DNA of 64,000 nucleotides from Siphonodentalium dalli (GCA_032622095.1 CP136069.1:126811450-126875449); one strand, 5' to 3'. Positions 46,301 through 57,176 are shown, counted from the stretch's first letter. Notes: a model not told the origin generated them from the letters alone. Numbers and translations are program-made.

Positions 46301-49300
46301 ACTATTGCGATTAGTTTATCGAAAATAAATCAGTCTTCATAATTGTCATGCACTGGCCATTCATGCAAAATTCCAGGTTTGCATCATAAAGTGAACGATT
46401 CTGTTACTATTTTACACTTAGCCGTCTTATATATTTATATTTGACCTGCAAAGCGCAGAGACATATTGGTGCATAAATATTAGATAAAATGTCATTATGT
46501 TCGACTATAACGCCTATAATCTACTAAACTATCGATTAATTATGTGCAATATCGAGATTAGTTATCGTGGGTGCGCACTGGAGCTTATTATTTTTGCTCG
46601 TTTTCCACCTGAGATACAGACCAATGTTACTCTGTAGTAATACAAAACTATTAGTTAAAATTCCTCAGTGATAAAGGGTATGTCACTATGTGGCATGCCA
46701 CGCCAGCCGTTGAGGCATGCCAATATCCCATAATATGTCAAATATAGCGAATTATCGAAATATGCGCGAATTATGAAATAAGAAATTATTTTTATTAACT
46801 AAATAACGGAGATATTTGAAGAAGTGTTTTTGACGAAATAACGGGCATATTTGGAGAAGTTTTTTTAAAGAGCGTACCCCAAACCTCCGCCAAGCCCACC
46901 CACCCAAGAGAAGAATTTTACTTATATTTCACCACAGTTGATCTATTGTGGTGTTGTTATTTCTAATACAAATCGCCGTTATTTCGTAAATATACATTCT
47001 TTATAGAGTTATTACCCTGAATCAAAATTTTAGTTGCAAATGTCAAGTTTGTGAGGTAAAATCCAATATTTATGATAGTATGCAATGTATGGAAGGCAGA
47101 ACAGCCAATTTTATTCATCAACTACAACTTGTAAGCGATTGCAGGGCACAATGGGGCAATATCCACCATTTTCCATATTTTGGCGGCCATTTTGAGCCAA
47201 AGTAACAACTTTTTTTCCTATAAGCTATGAGTTGGAATATCCCTGGGTAATGGTATGCCTCAATTACATTCCACAGTTCTGCTCATTCCTTGTTGAAATA
47301 TGACTAGAAAGTAGAATGAGGGATTGGAAGGAGATTGCGCTCCAAGAATTGCTTTTTTCATTACCCCAATGATAAGTTAATATAAAAATACAAAAATAAT
47401 GTCCCAATCCTTAACCAGTTCCGAACAGCAGAAACTGATATAGAAGATTTTAGTGATAAAGCGTCATATTTTCCACTTCCGGCGGCCATTTTGGCGGCCA
47501 TTTTGAATATATGAAATTTATTCATACTACAAATAAGGAGTACTCTATTATCAATAGAATGACATATCGCAAGACTTAATGCCTCATAAACTCCCTGAAT
47601 GATTGTGAATTAAAATTTACCAGGTAAGATATTCAATTTTGGCGGCCATCTTGGATTCAAGGCCATCGAAACATGTGAACAATGACTATCTATATACATC
47701 CATGTGCTCGTGAAATGTTATAGAAAACTGCCCAATACAGACTATAAGCGGTAACTCTTTCATGTTGAGGATGATCACACCTACCTCCGAAACAATACCT
47801 GCCGGATAAGTGAGAACATCTCCTTCAATTTTCTCTCATTTTATAGAATATGGATTAACCTTAATATCCAAATCATATATACATGAGTAGTACAATCCAC
47901 CAGTCTACCAGTCGAATGCAGAATTCTACCCTGCGATCGCTTATCTGGCAACTTTTGACTGCAGAACTATCCCATGTAAATGATGATGTATTAAACAATT
48001 TCTCCTCCAATGGTATCAGAAAACAGTTATATGCTGGTATCTCACTCATCTCATTTGCATCTTTTTCAAAGTCGAGGTAATGACTAGTTGTCATTTTTTA
48101 AAGTGCATGATACATAGCGTTGCGATCACCAATATACATGTTTGTACATGTCATGACATCACGAGGTACAAATCTGCGTTCTACTGGTAGACAATGAGTG
48201 AATGACCATTTTAGTCATAATAATCTAAACTAAGTTACCAAGCACCTTCTCGTGAATTGTATGCTCCGGTGTTTTTTTCGGTTTCCGGTCAAACCGAGTT
48301 GTTGTCCGGTTGGGGTAGATTTGATTTTTCTGGGGGGGGGGGCAAATGATCAGTGGATGGAAAAAAACTGCAGTTTTTGCTGTTTTGGGGGGGGGGGTAC
48401 CCAAACCGAAGACAAAAGTTTTTCCCACCCTGTGTCTGCAGTTTTTTTCCGCCCCCCCCCCCCCCGCCCCAATAAGGATTTTATCTAAACAAAATCTCAG
48501 TAGTTTGTTGAAAATCGCTATAAAATGAAAATGTGTGAAATAAATCCGTCTATCGGACAAAAAACATAGTCGGCAAAAATCCGCACAGGGGAGGGTGGCC
48601 ATAATTATGGTGGCTCACGGTCTATAAGTGCACATCAGCCTCGCGTAATATAACGTGACCTTGGGTCATTGTTGTAGTGTTTTCTACATAAAATGCACAC
48701 GTGTTGGTCATATTTGTAAGTTTGTGTTATTCTGTTCATCAATCAAACAACCATGCATTTCTTTCGGCCCCTGTTCAATACTAAAATCAATATGTGACCC
48801 ATGATCAATTTTATCCTTGTTAGAACTAAAAAAAATTATGCCTTTATTAGAACTTCTAAAGAAAATTAGTTTCGAATTGAAGCAGATGGCAATTACTTTA
48901 TTTACCAGGTAAGATATTCAATTTTGGCGGCCATCTTGGATTCAAGGCCATCGAAACATGTGAACAATGACTATCTATATACATCCATGTGCTCGTGAAA
49001 TGTTATAGAAAACTGCCCAATACAGACTATAAGCGGTAACTCTTTCATGTTGAGGATGATCACACCTACCTCCGAAACAATACCTGCCGGATAAGTGAGA
49101 ACATCTCCTTCAATTTTCTCTCATTTTATAGAATATGGATTAACCTTAATATCCAAATCATATATACATGAGTAGTACAATCCACCAGTCTACCAGTCGA
49201 ATGCAGAATTCTACCCTGCGATCGCTTATCTGGCAACTTTTGACTGCAGAACTATCGCATGTAAATGATGATGTATTAAACAATTTCTCCTCCAATGGTA

Positions 49301-52300
49301 TCAGAAAACAGTTATATGCTGGTATCTCACTCATCTCATTTGCATCTTTTTCAAAGTCGAGGTAATGACTAGTTGTCATTTTTTAAAGTGCATGATACAT
49401 AGCGTTGCGATCACCAATATACATGTTTGTACATGTCATGACATCACGAGGTACAAATCTGCGTTCTACTGGTAGACAATGAGTGAATGACCATTTTAGT
49501 CATAATAATCTAAACTAAGTTACCAAGCACCTTCTCGTGAATTGTATGCTCCGGTGTTTTTTTTCGGTTTCCGGTCAAACCGAGTTATTGTCCGGTTGGG
49601 GTAGATTTGATTTTTCTGGGGGGGGGGGGGGGGCAAATGATCAGTGGATGGAAAAAAAACTGCAGTTTTTGCTGTTTTGGGGGGGGGGGGGGTACCCAAA
49701 CCGAAGACAAAAGTTTTTTCCACCCTGTGTCTGCAGTTTTTTTTCCGCCCCCCCCCCCCCCCCGCCCCAATAAGGATTTTATCTAAACAAAATCTCAGTA
49801 GTTTGTTGAAAATCGCTATAAAATGAAAATGTGTGAAATAAATCCGTCTATCGGACAAAAAACATAGTCGGCAAAAATCCGCACAGGGGAGGGTGGCCGT
49901 AATTATGGTGGCTCACGGTCTATAACTTATAAGTGCACATCAGCCTCGCGTAATATAACGTGACCTTGGGTCATTGTTGTAGTGTTTTCTACATAAAATG
50001 CACACGTGTTGGTCATATTTGTAAGTTTGTGTTATTCTGTTCATCAATCAAACAACCATGCATTTCTTTCGGCCCCTGTTCAATACTAAAATCAATATGT
50101 GACCCATGATCAATTTTATCCTTGTTAGAACTAAAAAAAATTATGCCTTTATTAGAACTTCTAAAGAAAATTAGTATCGAATTGAAGCAGATGGCAATTA
50201 TTTGCGGCAACATTTCAATCTCGTACAAACTGAAACCGGTGTACGTGTATGCATATATGCCTACATGCATTGTAAATGCACACGGTGTTGTGCTTCATCG
50301 GTCGTCTGTTGATAACAATAATATAATAATATTCAACTTCAAAGATGTTGGAAACTTACCCGGTTTGCACTTCAATGAACTTGCGACTGGGACTGTTTAC
50401 ATGGACTGTGACGTAGTGGAACAGTACACTGAGTGTGGGGATATACATGTAGAAATAAAAGCATGTTGGGAGAATAATAAGCCCTCATTCGTCTTTAGCT
50501 GTCATGAAACCGGGCCATATACTGGCGTACATTCAAAGATCGGGGTTGACAAGCATTAATAACACTACGCGAAATGCCGAACTATGTCTTATATGCGGAA
50601 GCGCCGCGAGCACGTCATAATGTCTAAGTTGGTCACGCGTCTCATGCATGCGATTTCTTGGCAACGAAATTCTTTCGCTTTAACCATTCTCCGCCGCGAC
50701 ACATGAATTGTTATCTTGCCCATGATAAACAAAATGATGATACTCATGAAACTTGTCTACAATTTTCCGCTCTGTTCTACACTCTATAAAACTGAACAAA
50801 AAGTTTTGCACAGAGATAAATCATTATTAATGCTTAATTGATTGAGAATGAAGAACACTTCCTTATATGCGCTGTGCAACGTACACATACATGTGGTAAG
50901 ATGCGTAAACACTTCTTTGGTGATATAGATATGACTAGTGATAAATTTATTGCATTGAATGATGGCCAAAAATTCCAATACATAATGCAAAACAACGAGC
51001 TTCATACATGCAACATAATCTGCAACATGGGCTGGACATTTTTCAAAGAAAGATCGAATTCTACTGATATAATTATAGTTACCCGTAGGCCTATACAGTA
51101 TACATATACTATGTTGAATCATTGATGACAGTGTTAAATATATTTGTTATTTTGACATCTCGTGTGGACGTTTTATGTCACTAATCTAGCTATCACCTTA
51201 AAGGGGTACTGTACGCCAAATGTTGTTGTTGGTTTCTATAGTCTCCGAGTCGGAGTATAAGGTAACAATTTTTCCATTATTTGAATGTCTGTTGAGTACG
51301 AAGTAGTGTTACGGATGGCAACTTTACCGGAATGCAAAAATACAAATTGTCGTTGTCGAGTAATTTTTGTACAGTTTTCAACCAAATGAATCAAATACAA
51401 GTTATATTATATGCATACTAGTCCCATATAATCATTTAAGTTATTGTATCGTCGCGAGCCAGTGAGTGGCTTGGATGTTCTCCCCGTATCATCATAATAT
51501 TTTAAGCGATCGTGTGTGCGATCGGTTTAACAATCCAGTATCCCTTTGATTACGGAAAATCGTAATTTAATTGACGCCATTTTATGGCTCCAGTCATAAA
51601 TTCAATTTATATCAAATTATTAACTTTTAAATTATTAAATTTTAAGATAGCCTATTAACCTGGGCGTTTACAGAATACATCTTCGACTCAAATTACTTAT
51701 ATTATGTTTCTATATATTATCGATATTAGATCATTGTTGTCACCGGAAATTTAATGAAAATGGCGTACAGTACCCCTTTAAAATATCTATATCTAATAAA
51801 CTAACTATCTATATTATATTAGATTATGGTAGAAGATCACCAAAAACAAAAGCTCAGAAAAACGGAAAATTCTAACAAAAATAGGGCCTAGCTATATCAT
51901 TTTTATGAGAGAAACACTCATTTCGTATCCTCTATATATGTAGGGCTATATATATATGTGCTGATATAACGTATATATTAATACTCACTGTCCAATTCAA
52001 CTGAGCCAAGACTGTCTGTTGGAGAATTCCGGCTGTTTTCCTTACAACCATAGAATTCGTCATTGGCCGATGTGTCGTCGATTCCAACTTTATTTCGACC
52101 CCTGACACATCTTAGCTTCAAATAAAAAAGAAAAGAGAACGATAAAGTGGGCCTAGTCGTGTGTGGGTGTCGCGACAGCCAGAGGGTGGGGTATCTGACC
52201 CCACCCCCCCCCCCCCACCCACCCGCCCACTAACACACTTTGTCAAAGTGTTTTAAAAAAAATTTAAATGTTTAAAATAATTACAATTTAATACCTGACA

Positions 52301-54336
52301 CAACGAAAATTTACGTAACGTAGACCTATATGCCTATGCCTATTTAATTGGTTGAAATTGTTCTCATTGTCTGATTTCCAATCAGTAATAAGGGGCAATT
52401 GTTTTAATATTAGTTCTAAAACAAACGTATATATAGCGTATTGCACTATATATACGGTACTTTTGGTCAAAAGAGTCCAAAGTCTGATATGTACATTAGT
52501 TGGATCTTTTTGAATAGCTTGAGGTTATGAGGTAAAAGTGGGAAAGTTCAAATCGGTGGGGGGGGGGGGGGGGGGGCAATTTCAATAGGACTTGTATCTC
52601 ACAACGAAGACCATCTCGCAGTATCCCTTCATATAGATTGTAAAACTGTTCTGGTTAATTTCGATATAGAGGACAGACAGGCGATCGCTAATATAGATTG
52701 AATGATGTGTGTAGATATATATAATGATAATGAACTTAAGAAAAAGTAGCGTTATATTTTCTGAGGTGTCATTTTCGCGGTGTTTGGTTAATAAGTGAGA
52801 TCACTGAGTCGCGGCCATATTGGATTAATCCAGCCCCCGTTCCGCGGTTAAAGTTCTGGAGGTGCGTTCCATATATGGAGCTTGTGAATATTCACGAATC
52901 CATACATGGAGCTTGTGAATATTCACGAAATCCTTATATGGAATCATGAATATTCAAGTTTCATGCATGTATGGAATGCACATCCAGAACTTTGACCAGT
53001 AACAATTAAACCGCGGAACGGTGGATGAATCCAATATGGCCGCGACTTCAGTGACAATGCTTATCTGAACAAATCGAGCAAACGCCATTTTGTGTATGGG
53101 CATGTCGTTAAAACAGTAACATATAAATTAAACAATTTAAATCGAGCACGCCACTAAAATAGTGCATCGATATAAACTATACACGCTTTTTAAAGTGGTG
53201 CATTAATATATATATATTGTAAAATATTGTAACAAAGACCTTAAAGGTACTCAATCCGATCAGATTGTCCCCATATCATCAAGATACAACAACAACAACC
53301 AAATTTCTTCAAAATACGCTTTAGTATCAGAATCGATTAATTGCAACAAAATAATGCTAACCACTGTCAACTATGGTATCAAATTTCCCAAAAACGTGTT
53401 ATTTATCAACATTTTGTTCAACGAAATATGGCCGTATTACCACTTGTTTTTAGAATTATCCATCTTCATCCGCAATTTTGACCGAGACCATCCGTTTGAA
53501 GGCGAGTTTCTGGGCCACAAACAATTGAAATAACAAAGTTCAAAATTTTATATCTGATCACTCTGAGCTTTGGTGGGTGGGTTCCTCGACTCGAATCAAA
53601 TATTTTTTACCCCCGAAGTCAAAGAAATAGTAAGTTATGGGTGTTTAATCGGATTGAGTACCTTTAAGTAGATGCTGTTGCAAACCGACCACAATCATGA
53701 TGTCTATATTTCTGTCGTTTTTGAAACACCAGCGCCGCCGTTATTAAAATATTTTTAAAATATACATACATATATATTTGAATGTTTCATGCAGACATTG
53801 GCTTTTTATCAAATTGCTCGGGTTAGCTAAACGCCGAAAAAAGAGACAACTTTAGAAATAAAATAACGGTACTTTTTGTTAACGGCAACAGTTCTTTCCC
53901 TACCAGCCTACCAGGCGAATTAGAGCACTATCTGTTCTATCAAAAACAAATATACCAAATTAAGAATGCGCATGTTGCAAGTATAGAAGTAAACACAAAT
54001 TATCTTCAATATTGGTCGTCTTTGGATGTAGTATTAAAAAACAGACCATGATGTATGTATTATAACTAAATCAGAGTAATATAACTATATAATCAGTCTA
54101 AAGCCACTATTGCATAGCTCATCGATGATAAACACCGATAAAATGCAAATACATGTATAATATATTGATATCAAAATATGTAACTATAATTATTCTGAAG
54201 CCAGTTATACATGCATAAAATTTAAAAATCGACAAATTATTTATTTCTTTACAATTAAACTTACCATGGGTTCCACTATTTTCTTGTTTATCCAAGAAAT
54301 TAGTTTCCGTCCGCGTGATTTCCTTCCGCGTCCCAT
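40220..54336 (-). CDS. Spliced gene, 178-residue protein of unknown function
   Basis: Five coding exons, read on the minus strand: 54336-54265, 52115-51989, 43824-43750, 42375-42208 and 40314-40220. Every junction has GT/AG ends and the phases fit throughout (0, 1, 1, 1), giving 537 nt with a terminal TAA. The protein starts MGRGRKSRGRKLISW, which is strongly basic. Next comes a polar region, then a likely helix (TFLVTSEVEKLREMIRGAA, about residues 69-87). A Thr/Ala/Asp-rich acidic stretch follows (SGENTDAEDETDEISGQDS). It ends in an acidic and hydrophobic tail (DLSLDSFIDKEIEVIQ). No signal peptide or catalytic motif is visible. A nuclear location is a guess from the basic N-terminus. I do not recognise the family. 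The start has a good context (AAAATGG), but an upstream 5' exon cannot be excluded. Confidence 0.8.
40315..41033. other. Intron 4, proximal part
   Basis: AT-rich intronic sequence. No repeat recognised except TTGAATTAAAATTCAA near 40933. Confidence 0.5.
41034..41597. mobile_element. piggyBac-like element with two nested hairpins, in intron 4
   Basis: The ends TTAAACCTTTCACGGCGG (41034) and CGTCATGAAAAGGGTTAA (to 41597) are inverted. Hairpins at 41088-41165 and 41496-41548 (GCCAATGCATTCTCTTATAT family) lie symmetrically. The centre (41166-41485) is a T-rich tandem repeat of about 35-40 bp with ATCATTTTTTCTTACATTCT. The T-rich ORF across it is an artefact. The same hairpin is in the 27.1-kb MITE. 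Confidence 0.8.
41838..41934. mobile_element. GCAGAATGAGGTCC-family MITE in intron 4
   Basis: Single palindromic core with TAGAATGAGGTCCACATAGG, GTGAATTTAGTGATGCTATC and CACCAAATTCACCCTCTGG. Its right tip is degraded. Confidence 0.75.
42208..42375 (-). CDS. Exon 4 of the 178-residue gene
   Basis: Acceptor CTGATTTCATTTTTAG, donor GCAG/GTATAT. 168 nt, in and out in phase 1. Encodes the acidic, threonine-rich region with three repeats of A.(T/D)xA-like composition. Codon use and GC content stand out from the AT-rich introns. Confidence 0.82.
42740..43045 (-). repeat. Inverted fragment of the 142-bp dimeric satellite
   Basis: Reverse-complement landmarks GACGCCAAATTTGTGCCGTT, TGGGTGAGAGATGGG, AAATATGTCAAAAGTGGCAC and ATTTCCACCAAATTCATGC match two monomers of the 8.8-10.8 kb array, 32 kb away. 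Confidence 0.75.
43425..43726. mobile_element. Mutator-like MITE with 9-bp target duplication, intron 3
   Basis: The element (43434-43717) has ends CTGAGGGGGTCACTCTCACC and GGTGAGAGTGACCCCTTCAG, followed inward by GGGTACACAGG / CCTGTGTACCC. TAACTATGG flanks it on both sides (43425-43433 and 43718-43726). No ORF. Confidence 0.82.
43750..43824 (-). CDS. Exon 3 of the 178-residue gene
   Basis: Acceptor ACATTATTTCAG, donor CACAG/GTAAGATA. 75 nt encoding the helix-forming LATFLVTSEVEKLREMIRGA. Only 33 bp from a Mutator-like MITE in intron 3. Confidence 0.82.
43930..45198. mobile_element. 1.27-kb element with about 80-bp inverted ends, intron 2
   Basis: GGGAGGCCAGTTGCAT, TATTCCTTATTT and several GCGCTTAAGCACAAAT-type boxes at the left are mirrored at 45115-45198. 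A hairpin MITE is nested inside. The 135-residue ORF at 44153-44560 spans the nested MITE and looks incidental. No transposase. Confidence 0.65.
44134..44273. mobile_element. Nested hairpin MITE
   Basis: GTAGTATCAC..GAGTTGAT..GGGCAGATTTGTCGGATCAAAC is mirrored by GTTTGATCCGGCAATCTGCC..ATCAACTCGACGTGATACTAC in pieces. 140 bp. Confidence 0.75.
45199..46180. other. Intronic, no supported feature
   Basis: A 111-residue plus-strand ORF at 45849-46184 is cysteine-rich (SCELCAQPLSCRKC) but lacks a recognised domain. It is open in only one strand and sits in a large intron on the opposite strand. Left as unsupported. Confidence 0.35.
46185..47615 (+). repeat. Degenerate satellite with GGCGGCCATTTTG boxes
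   Basis: GGCGGCCATTTT-type boxes at about 46260, 46280, 47182, 47470 and 47482, with further units into 47640. Spacings are multiples of roughly 150 bp. It also includes two AAATAACGGAGATATTTG units (46797-46862) shared with 20.2 kb. Confidence 0.6.
47616..50200 (+). repeat. Recent tandem duplication, about 1.29 kb, two copies
   Basis: Copy 1 is 47616-48900, copy 2 is 48901-50200. They differ by only a few substitutions, so the event is recent. Mononucleotide runs are longer in copy 2: G runs of 16 and 14 versus 11 and 11, and a C run of 16 versus 14. The junction is AATTACTTTA/TTTACCAGG. Copy 1 lacks the distal coding-like sequence that follows copy 2. Confidence 0.95.
49168..49365 (+). CDS. 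Duplicated 65-residue ORF, function unknown
   Basis: Present in both copies of the duplication (also 47883-48080) with identical translation. Starts MSSTIHQSTSRM and ends FASFSKSR just before a GTAATG donor-like site. A minus-strand frame is also open through it. Identity of the copies reflects recency, not selection. Confidence 0.2.
   Translation: MSSTIHQSTSRMQNSTLRSLIWQLLTAELSHVNDDVLNNFSSNGIRKQLYAGISLISFASFSKSR
50122..50559 (+). CDS. Uncharacterised ORF, 145 residues, possibly a terminal exon
   Basis: Ordinary protein composition from about residue 24 on (MAIICGNISISYKLKPVYVY ... GPYTGVHSKIGVDKH, stop at 50557-50559). An acceptor-like ATCCTTGTTAG lies at about 50130, so the frame may begin by splicing rather than at the first ATG. 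Its first 80 bases are in the 1.3-kb duplication and the rest is single copy. It is encoded opposite to, and within, intron 2 of the 178-residue gene. No family recognised; a transposon-derived gene is possible. Confidence 0.4.
   Translation: MLELKKIMPLLELLKKISIELKQMAIICGNISISYKLKPVYVYAYMPTCIVNAHGVVLHRSSVDNNNIIIFNFKDVGNLPGLHFNELATGTVYMDCDVVEQYTECGDIHVEIKACWENNKPSFVFSCHETGPYTGVHSKIGVDKH
50560..50837. other. No recognised feature
   Basis: Spacer between the two plus-strand coding-like segments. Slightly higher GC at 50580-50700. Confidence 0.4.
50838..51125 (+). pseudogene. LINE polymerase C-terminal fragment
   Basis: 95 codons containing IENEEHFLICAVQRTHTCGK and, later, FIALNDGQKFQYIMQN. The EHFL.C...R block followed by F..L.D..KF.YLM is the pattern seen at the extreme C-terminus of many invertebrate LINE polymerases, after the zinc knuckle. 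The polymerase domain is absent, so this is a short 3' fragment. Pattern-based call only. Confidence 0.5.
51198..51781. mobile_element. piggyBac-like MITE, TTAAAGGGGTACTGTACGCC ends
   Basis: 584 bp bounded by TTAAAGGGGTACTGTACGCC and GGCGTACAGTACCCCTTTAA, giving perfect 20-bp ends. The centre has TTTATGGCTCCAGTCATAAA, also found in the 62.95-kb element, so the two families are related. No ORF. Confidence 0.88.
51989..52115 (-). CDS. Exon 2 of the 178-residue gene
   Basis: Acceptor TTTTTTATTTGAAG, donor GGACA/GTGAGTAT. 127 nt, phase 0 in and phase 1 out. Encodes GRNKVGIDDTSANDEFYGCK and neighbours. An alternative AG five bases downstream would break the frame with exon 1. Confidence 0.8.
52195..52220. 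repeat. C-rich tract
   Basis: About 15 consecutive C flanked by CACCC repeats. Confidence 0.9.
52557..52577. repeat. G homopolymer
   Basis: About 20 consecutive G in intron 1. Confidence 0.95.
52801..53053. mobile_element. Palindromic MITE, CGGCCATATTGGAT family, copy 2
   Basis: Ends TCACTGAGTCGCGGCCATAT and ATGGCCGCGACTTCAGTGA. Inner CCGTTCCGCGGTTAAAGTTC is mirrored by CCAGAACTTTGACC..AACCGCGGAACGG. The centre has three copies of a CATATATGGAGCTTGTGAAT-like unit. Same family as 25.9-26.1 kb. Located in intron 1. Confidence 0.85.
53241..53667. mobile_element. TTAAAGGTACTC-family MITE, best copy
   Basis: 427 bp with ends TTAAAGGTACTCAATCCGAT and ATCGGATTGAGTACCTTTAA, perfectly inverted for 20 bp and both containing TTAA. 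In intron 1. Confidence 0.9.
54265..54336 (-). CDS. Exon 1 of the 178-residue gene, start codon
   Basis: ATG at 54336-54334 in AAAATGGG context. 24 codons ending CCCATG/GTAAGTTT, a near-consensus donor in phase 0. Encodes the Arg/Lys-rich N-terminus. Confidence 0.75.
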
Positions 54337-54539
54337 TTTCTTTATATGGTAGAATGTATTTTTGCAAAAAAAATAATATTATATATTTCAATCGATATAA
54401 TTCAATTATTAATAAGTTGACAAACAATAATAGAGCAATGAGTAATATAGAGAATTCCGTAATAGTCAGGTTATATCCGATATAATCGTCGAGAACATGA
54501 AATATCAATCTATATAGATAGATGGACGTCACTATGTGA

Positions 54540-54620
54540 AACAATCAATGTAACGCATGCGCGCTGACGTCTTGGATACCTCGCGTCACACCCAAGAACA
54601 GGACGTGACGTTGAGACTGC
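54540..54620 (-). promoter_or_regulatory. Probable promoter region, CRE-like and NRF1-like sites
   Basis: A short GC-richer patch about 210-280 bp upstream of the start codon contains GCATGCGC (54555-54562, the core of NRF1 sites) and TGACGTC (54565-54571) plus TGACGT (54606-54611), half or full CRE sites. Such motifs are common in TATA-less animal promoters. A plus-strand transcription unit could also start here (see the inverted duplication at 54.7 kb). Confidence 0.45.
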
Positions 54621-54889
54621 CCGATATATAAATTATAGGGAACGACAGTTAATTTTATTAAATTATAGTCGTAATTTCATACATATAGGTTACCCAGATA
54701 TGCTTTGTACACCGATTCCTAAATAGTAAACGGACATGGCTCATATCACTGCCGCTCAACTGCTCCTATGAGATCACTTCTTAGCAGTTTTATGTGCCAT
54801 TTCGTTTCGATTAGGTTCCGCAGCGATAGCGATTTTTTATTGTTTTTTAGAAGTTGAAGAGAGCGTCAAAGTGATAATAATGGCGAAAA

Positions 54890-55560
54890 TGTGAGTTCCC
54901 GACCATTCAACCAATCGTTGGAAACCCCGTAATGAAATTGCCATGTGGATAGATGGTTTATGATTACCTGTATACGTTATTTCTGACATTTAACTGTATT
55001 TCCATGTTAATCCAATGGGGAACTATCGAGTCATTTTGCTTCCGAACCATTCAGTATAATAAATTGAAACTGTCGGAAAATCTTCCTCAGGTAGCCCTTA
55101 TTGTACATACACACAAACAGCATTCTCTCTTGTTCGCTTCCTTGTATAAAATGGCCTGTAAATTCACTCCAAAATGTTCCATTTCTTAGCCGACTTTCGG
55201 TTTCTGATCACTTCTTAGTGGTTCCATTTCTCAGCTGATTCAAAAACTATCTATTGTTATCCTACAGCCCAATTCGTGTCACATTAAGGCGCTAGTTACT
55301 TTGTATGATTTCCTACGACTACTAGGATCTTCAGCAATATCCCACGTAACATTTGATACATATATGAGCCGATATTCCCGGTCTAGTTGTCAATTAAATT
55401 GCGATTACATATGTGATGGTTATGCATATTAACCGGTAATGAGGACACTTGCAATTTGTTTTATATAAATGGCTTATAATGGACGTATAATGTAGTGAAA
55501 TCGTATCTTGCATCGTGTCGTTTATTTATAGATTCATGCATAGTTATATAAAAGCCGGAT
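54890..55560. other. Possible 5' part of a plus-strand transcription unit
   Basis: ATGGCGAAAAT followed by GTGAGTTC (54880-54895) would be a tiny first coding exon with a good donor. The mirrored arm has ATGGAGGGTGTTGTCC..ACG followed by GTAAGTTT (about 62323-62290, minus). Nothing else supports a gene in this stretch. Confidence 0.2.
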
Positions 55561-56120
55561 CCATGACAAATTTTATGATGATCAAACTAAAGGTACGACC
55601 TGTAGCCCGTGCTAAAGGATTTAGTCATACAAAGAGTAAAATCCAAGATGGCTGCTGGTGGCCATGTTTTTTGGCCGAATCACCCCAAAATGACTCGTTC
55701 CCATCTACATGTCAATATTAACATCCATGACAAATTTCATGATGATCAGACGACCAGTACGACCTGTAGCCGGTGCTAATGGATTGAATTTTGAAATCAA
55801 AGATGGCCGCTGGCGGCCATGTTTTTTGTCTGAATTACCCCAAAATGACTCTTTCCCATCTACATGTCATTATTAACATCCATGACAAATTTTATGATGA
55901 TCAGACTAAAGGTACGACCTGTAGCCCGTGCTAAAGGATCTAGTCATACAAAGAGTAAAATCCAAGATGGCTGCTGGCAGCCATGTTTTTTGGCCGAATG
56001 ACCTCAAAATGACTCGTTCCCATCTACATGTCATTGTTAACATCCATGACAAATTGTATGATGATCAAACTAAAGGTACGACCTGTAACCCGTGCTAAAG
56101 GATTTAGTCATGCAATCACT
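55561..56120 (+). repeat. Tandem satellite, about 160-bp unit, 3.4 copies
   Basis: CCATGACAAATTTTATGATG-type boxes start at 55561, 55725, 55880 and 56044. Each unit also has GGTACGACCTGTAGCCCGTG, CCAAGATGGCTGC..GGCCATG and CCCAAAATGACTCGTTCCC. Same family as 17.14-17.93 kb but better preserved. Confidence 0.9.
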
Positions 56121-57000
56121 AAGACGCGGACCGTACCTGATTTCCAGAACTAAGATGTGGAACCATGCATACTAAGAAGTGAAACCCACGTGTTAGCCCG
56201 AAAATTGGCTATATATCATATATCCGTGTAACATCTGATTGTTTATTGCAAAGTCGTCAATTAAGGCGAAACATGCTATAACATATATGAGTCAATATCA
56301 ATTTTGGTCAAAATTTATGTCCTCGGTGGATGATGAGTGCATAATGCAACGTGCGGATCCCAACTATTGTTCCCAGTGTGCATCTCTATCACTGTCACAA
56401 CATGCACACACAAATAAGCGTGATGTTCGGGTATATATGTATGTAATGGGCTCATTCATGGCCAGATTTGACCAAAATGGCCTGTCCCCAGGAAAATTTT
56501 ACAGGCTAAAATCGATATATTAACTACATGCCACCGAGAAAATCCTCTGGCATATCATTAGTTTAGTTCTTGATATAAACTACTGTCACATATACACTAC
56601 CCAAGATTGAACTTAACTAAGTGAAAATTGCTCAGAAACTTTGTACCTCAGCATTTTGTCTCTCATGTAACGAAGTGCTATTTACTTGACATAATGACGT
56701 ATCCCTGATATTTATAATCTCCGTATTTTGTTCTCCGTGATGCTTTGTACGTCACAATATCGGAAACGCATGTCGTCTGAATCAAAAAACAACTTGCGAT
56801 AACACAATTATATAATAGGTAGGTTGACCCCCTCGCGTACTTTTCAAAGTCGTCTTTTAAATAACGCATGTTTGTTCGCTATAACATATGTATAATTATA
56901 TTTCAAATAAATGTTTCCGAAGCCACTGTGGTGTATTTTATACTTCCCTATTTTCGCCATACTGGAGGGAGAACTCATTGAATGCCGTGACCAGAATGGT
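56121..57000. other. No clear feature
   Basis: A 94-residue plus-strand ORF at 56239-56523 has no domain. The ATATGAGTCAATATCAATTT block takes part in the large inverted arrangement. Confidence 0.3.
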
Positions 57001-57176
57001 CTGTACTATCTCCACTGTAACGTTCTCTGCTGTAACAGCCCAAAACGTTACAAGAGAGACCAATACTGTAACGAAAGGGGAAGGCTGCTGTTTACAGAGG
57101 CTGTTTGTGCGTGAACACACGCAACACCAAGCTGAAATATCTAGAGGGTGTAACTGGGGTCTTGTTCTTCTTTCAG

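Noticed and set aside
48225-49858. Proline/glycine-rich ORFs of 60-125 codons
   Set aside because: They depend on poly-G and poly-C runs whose length changes between the two duplicated copies, so no frame is preserved.
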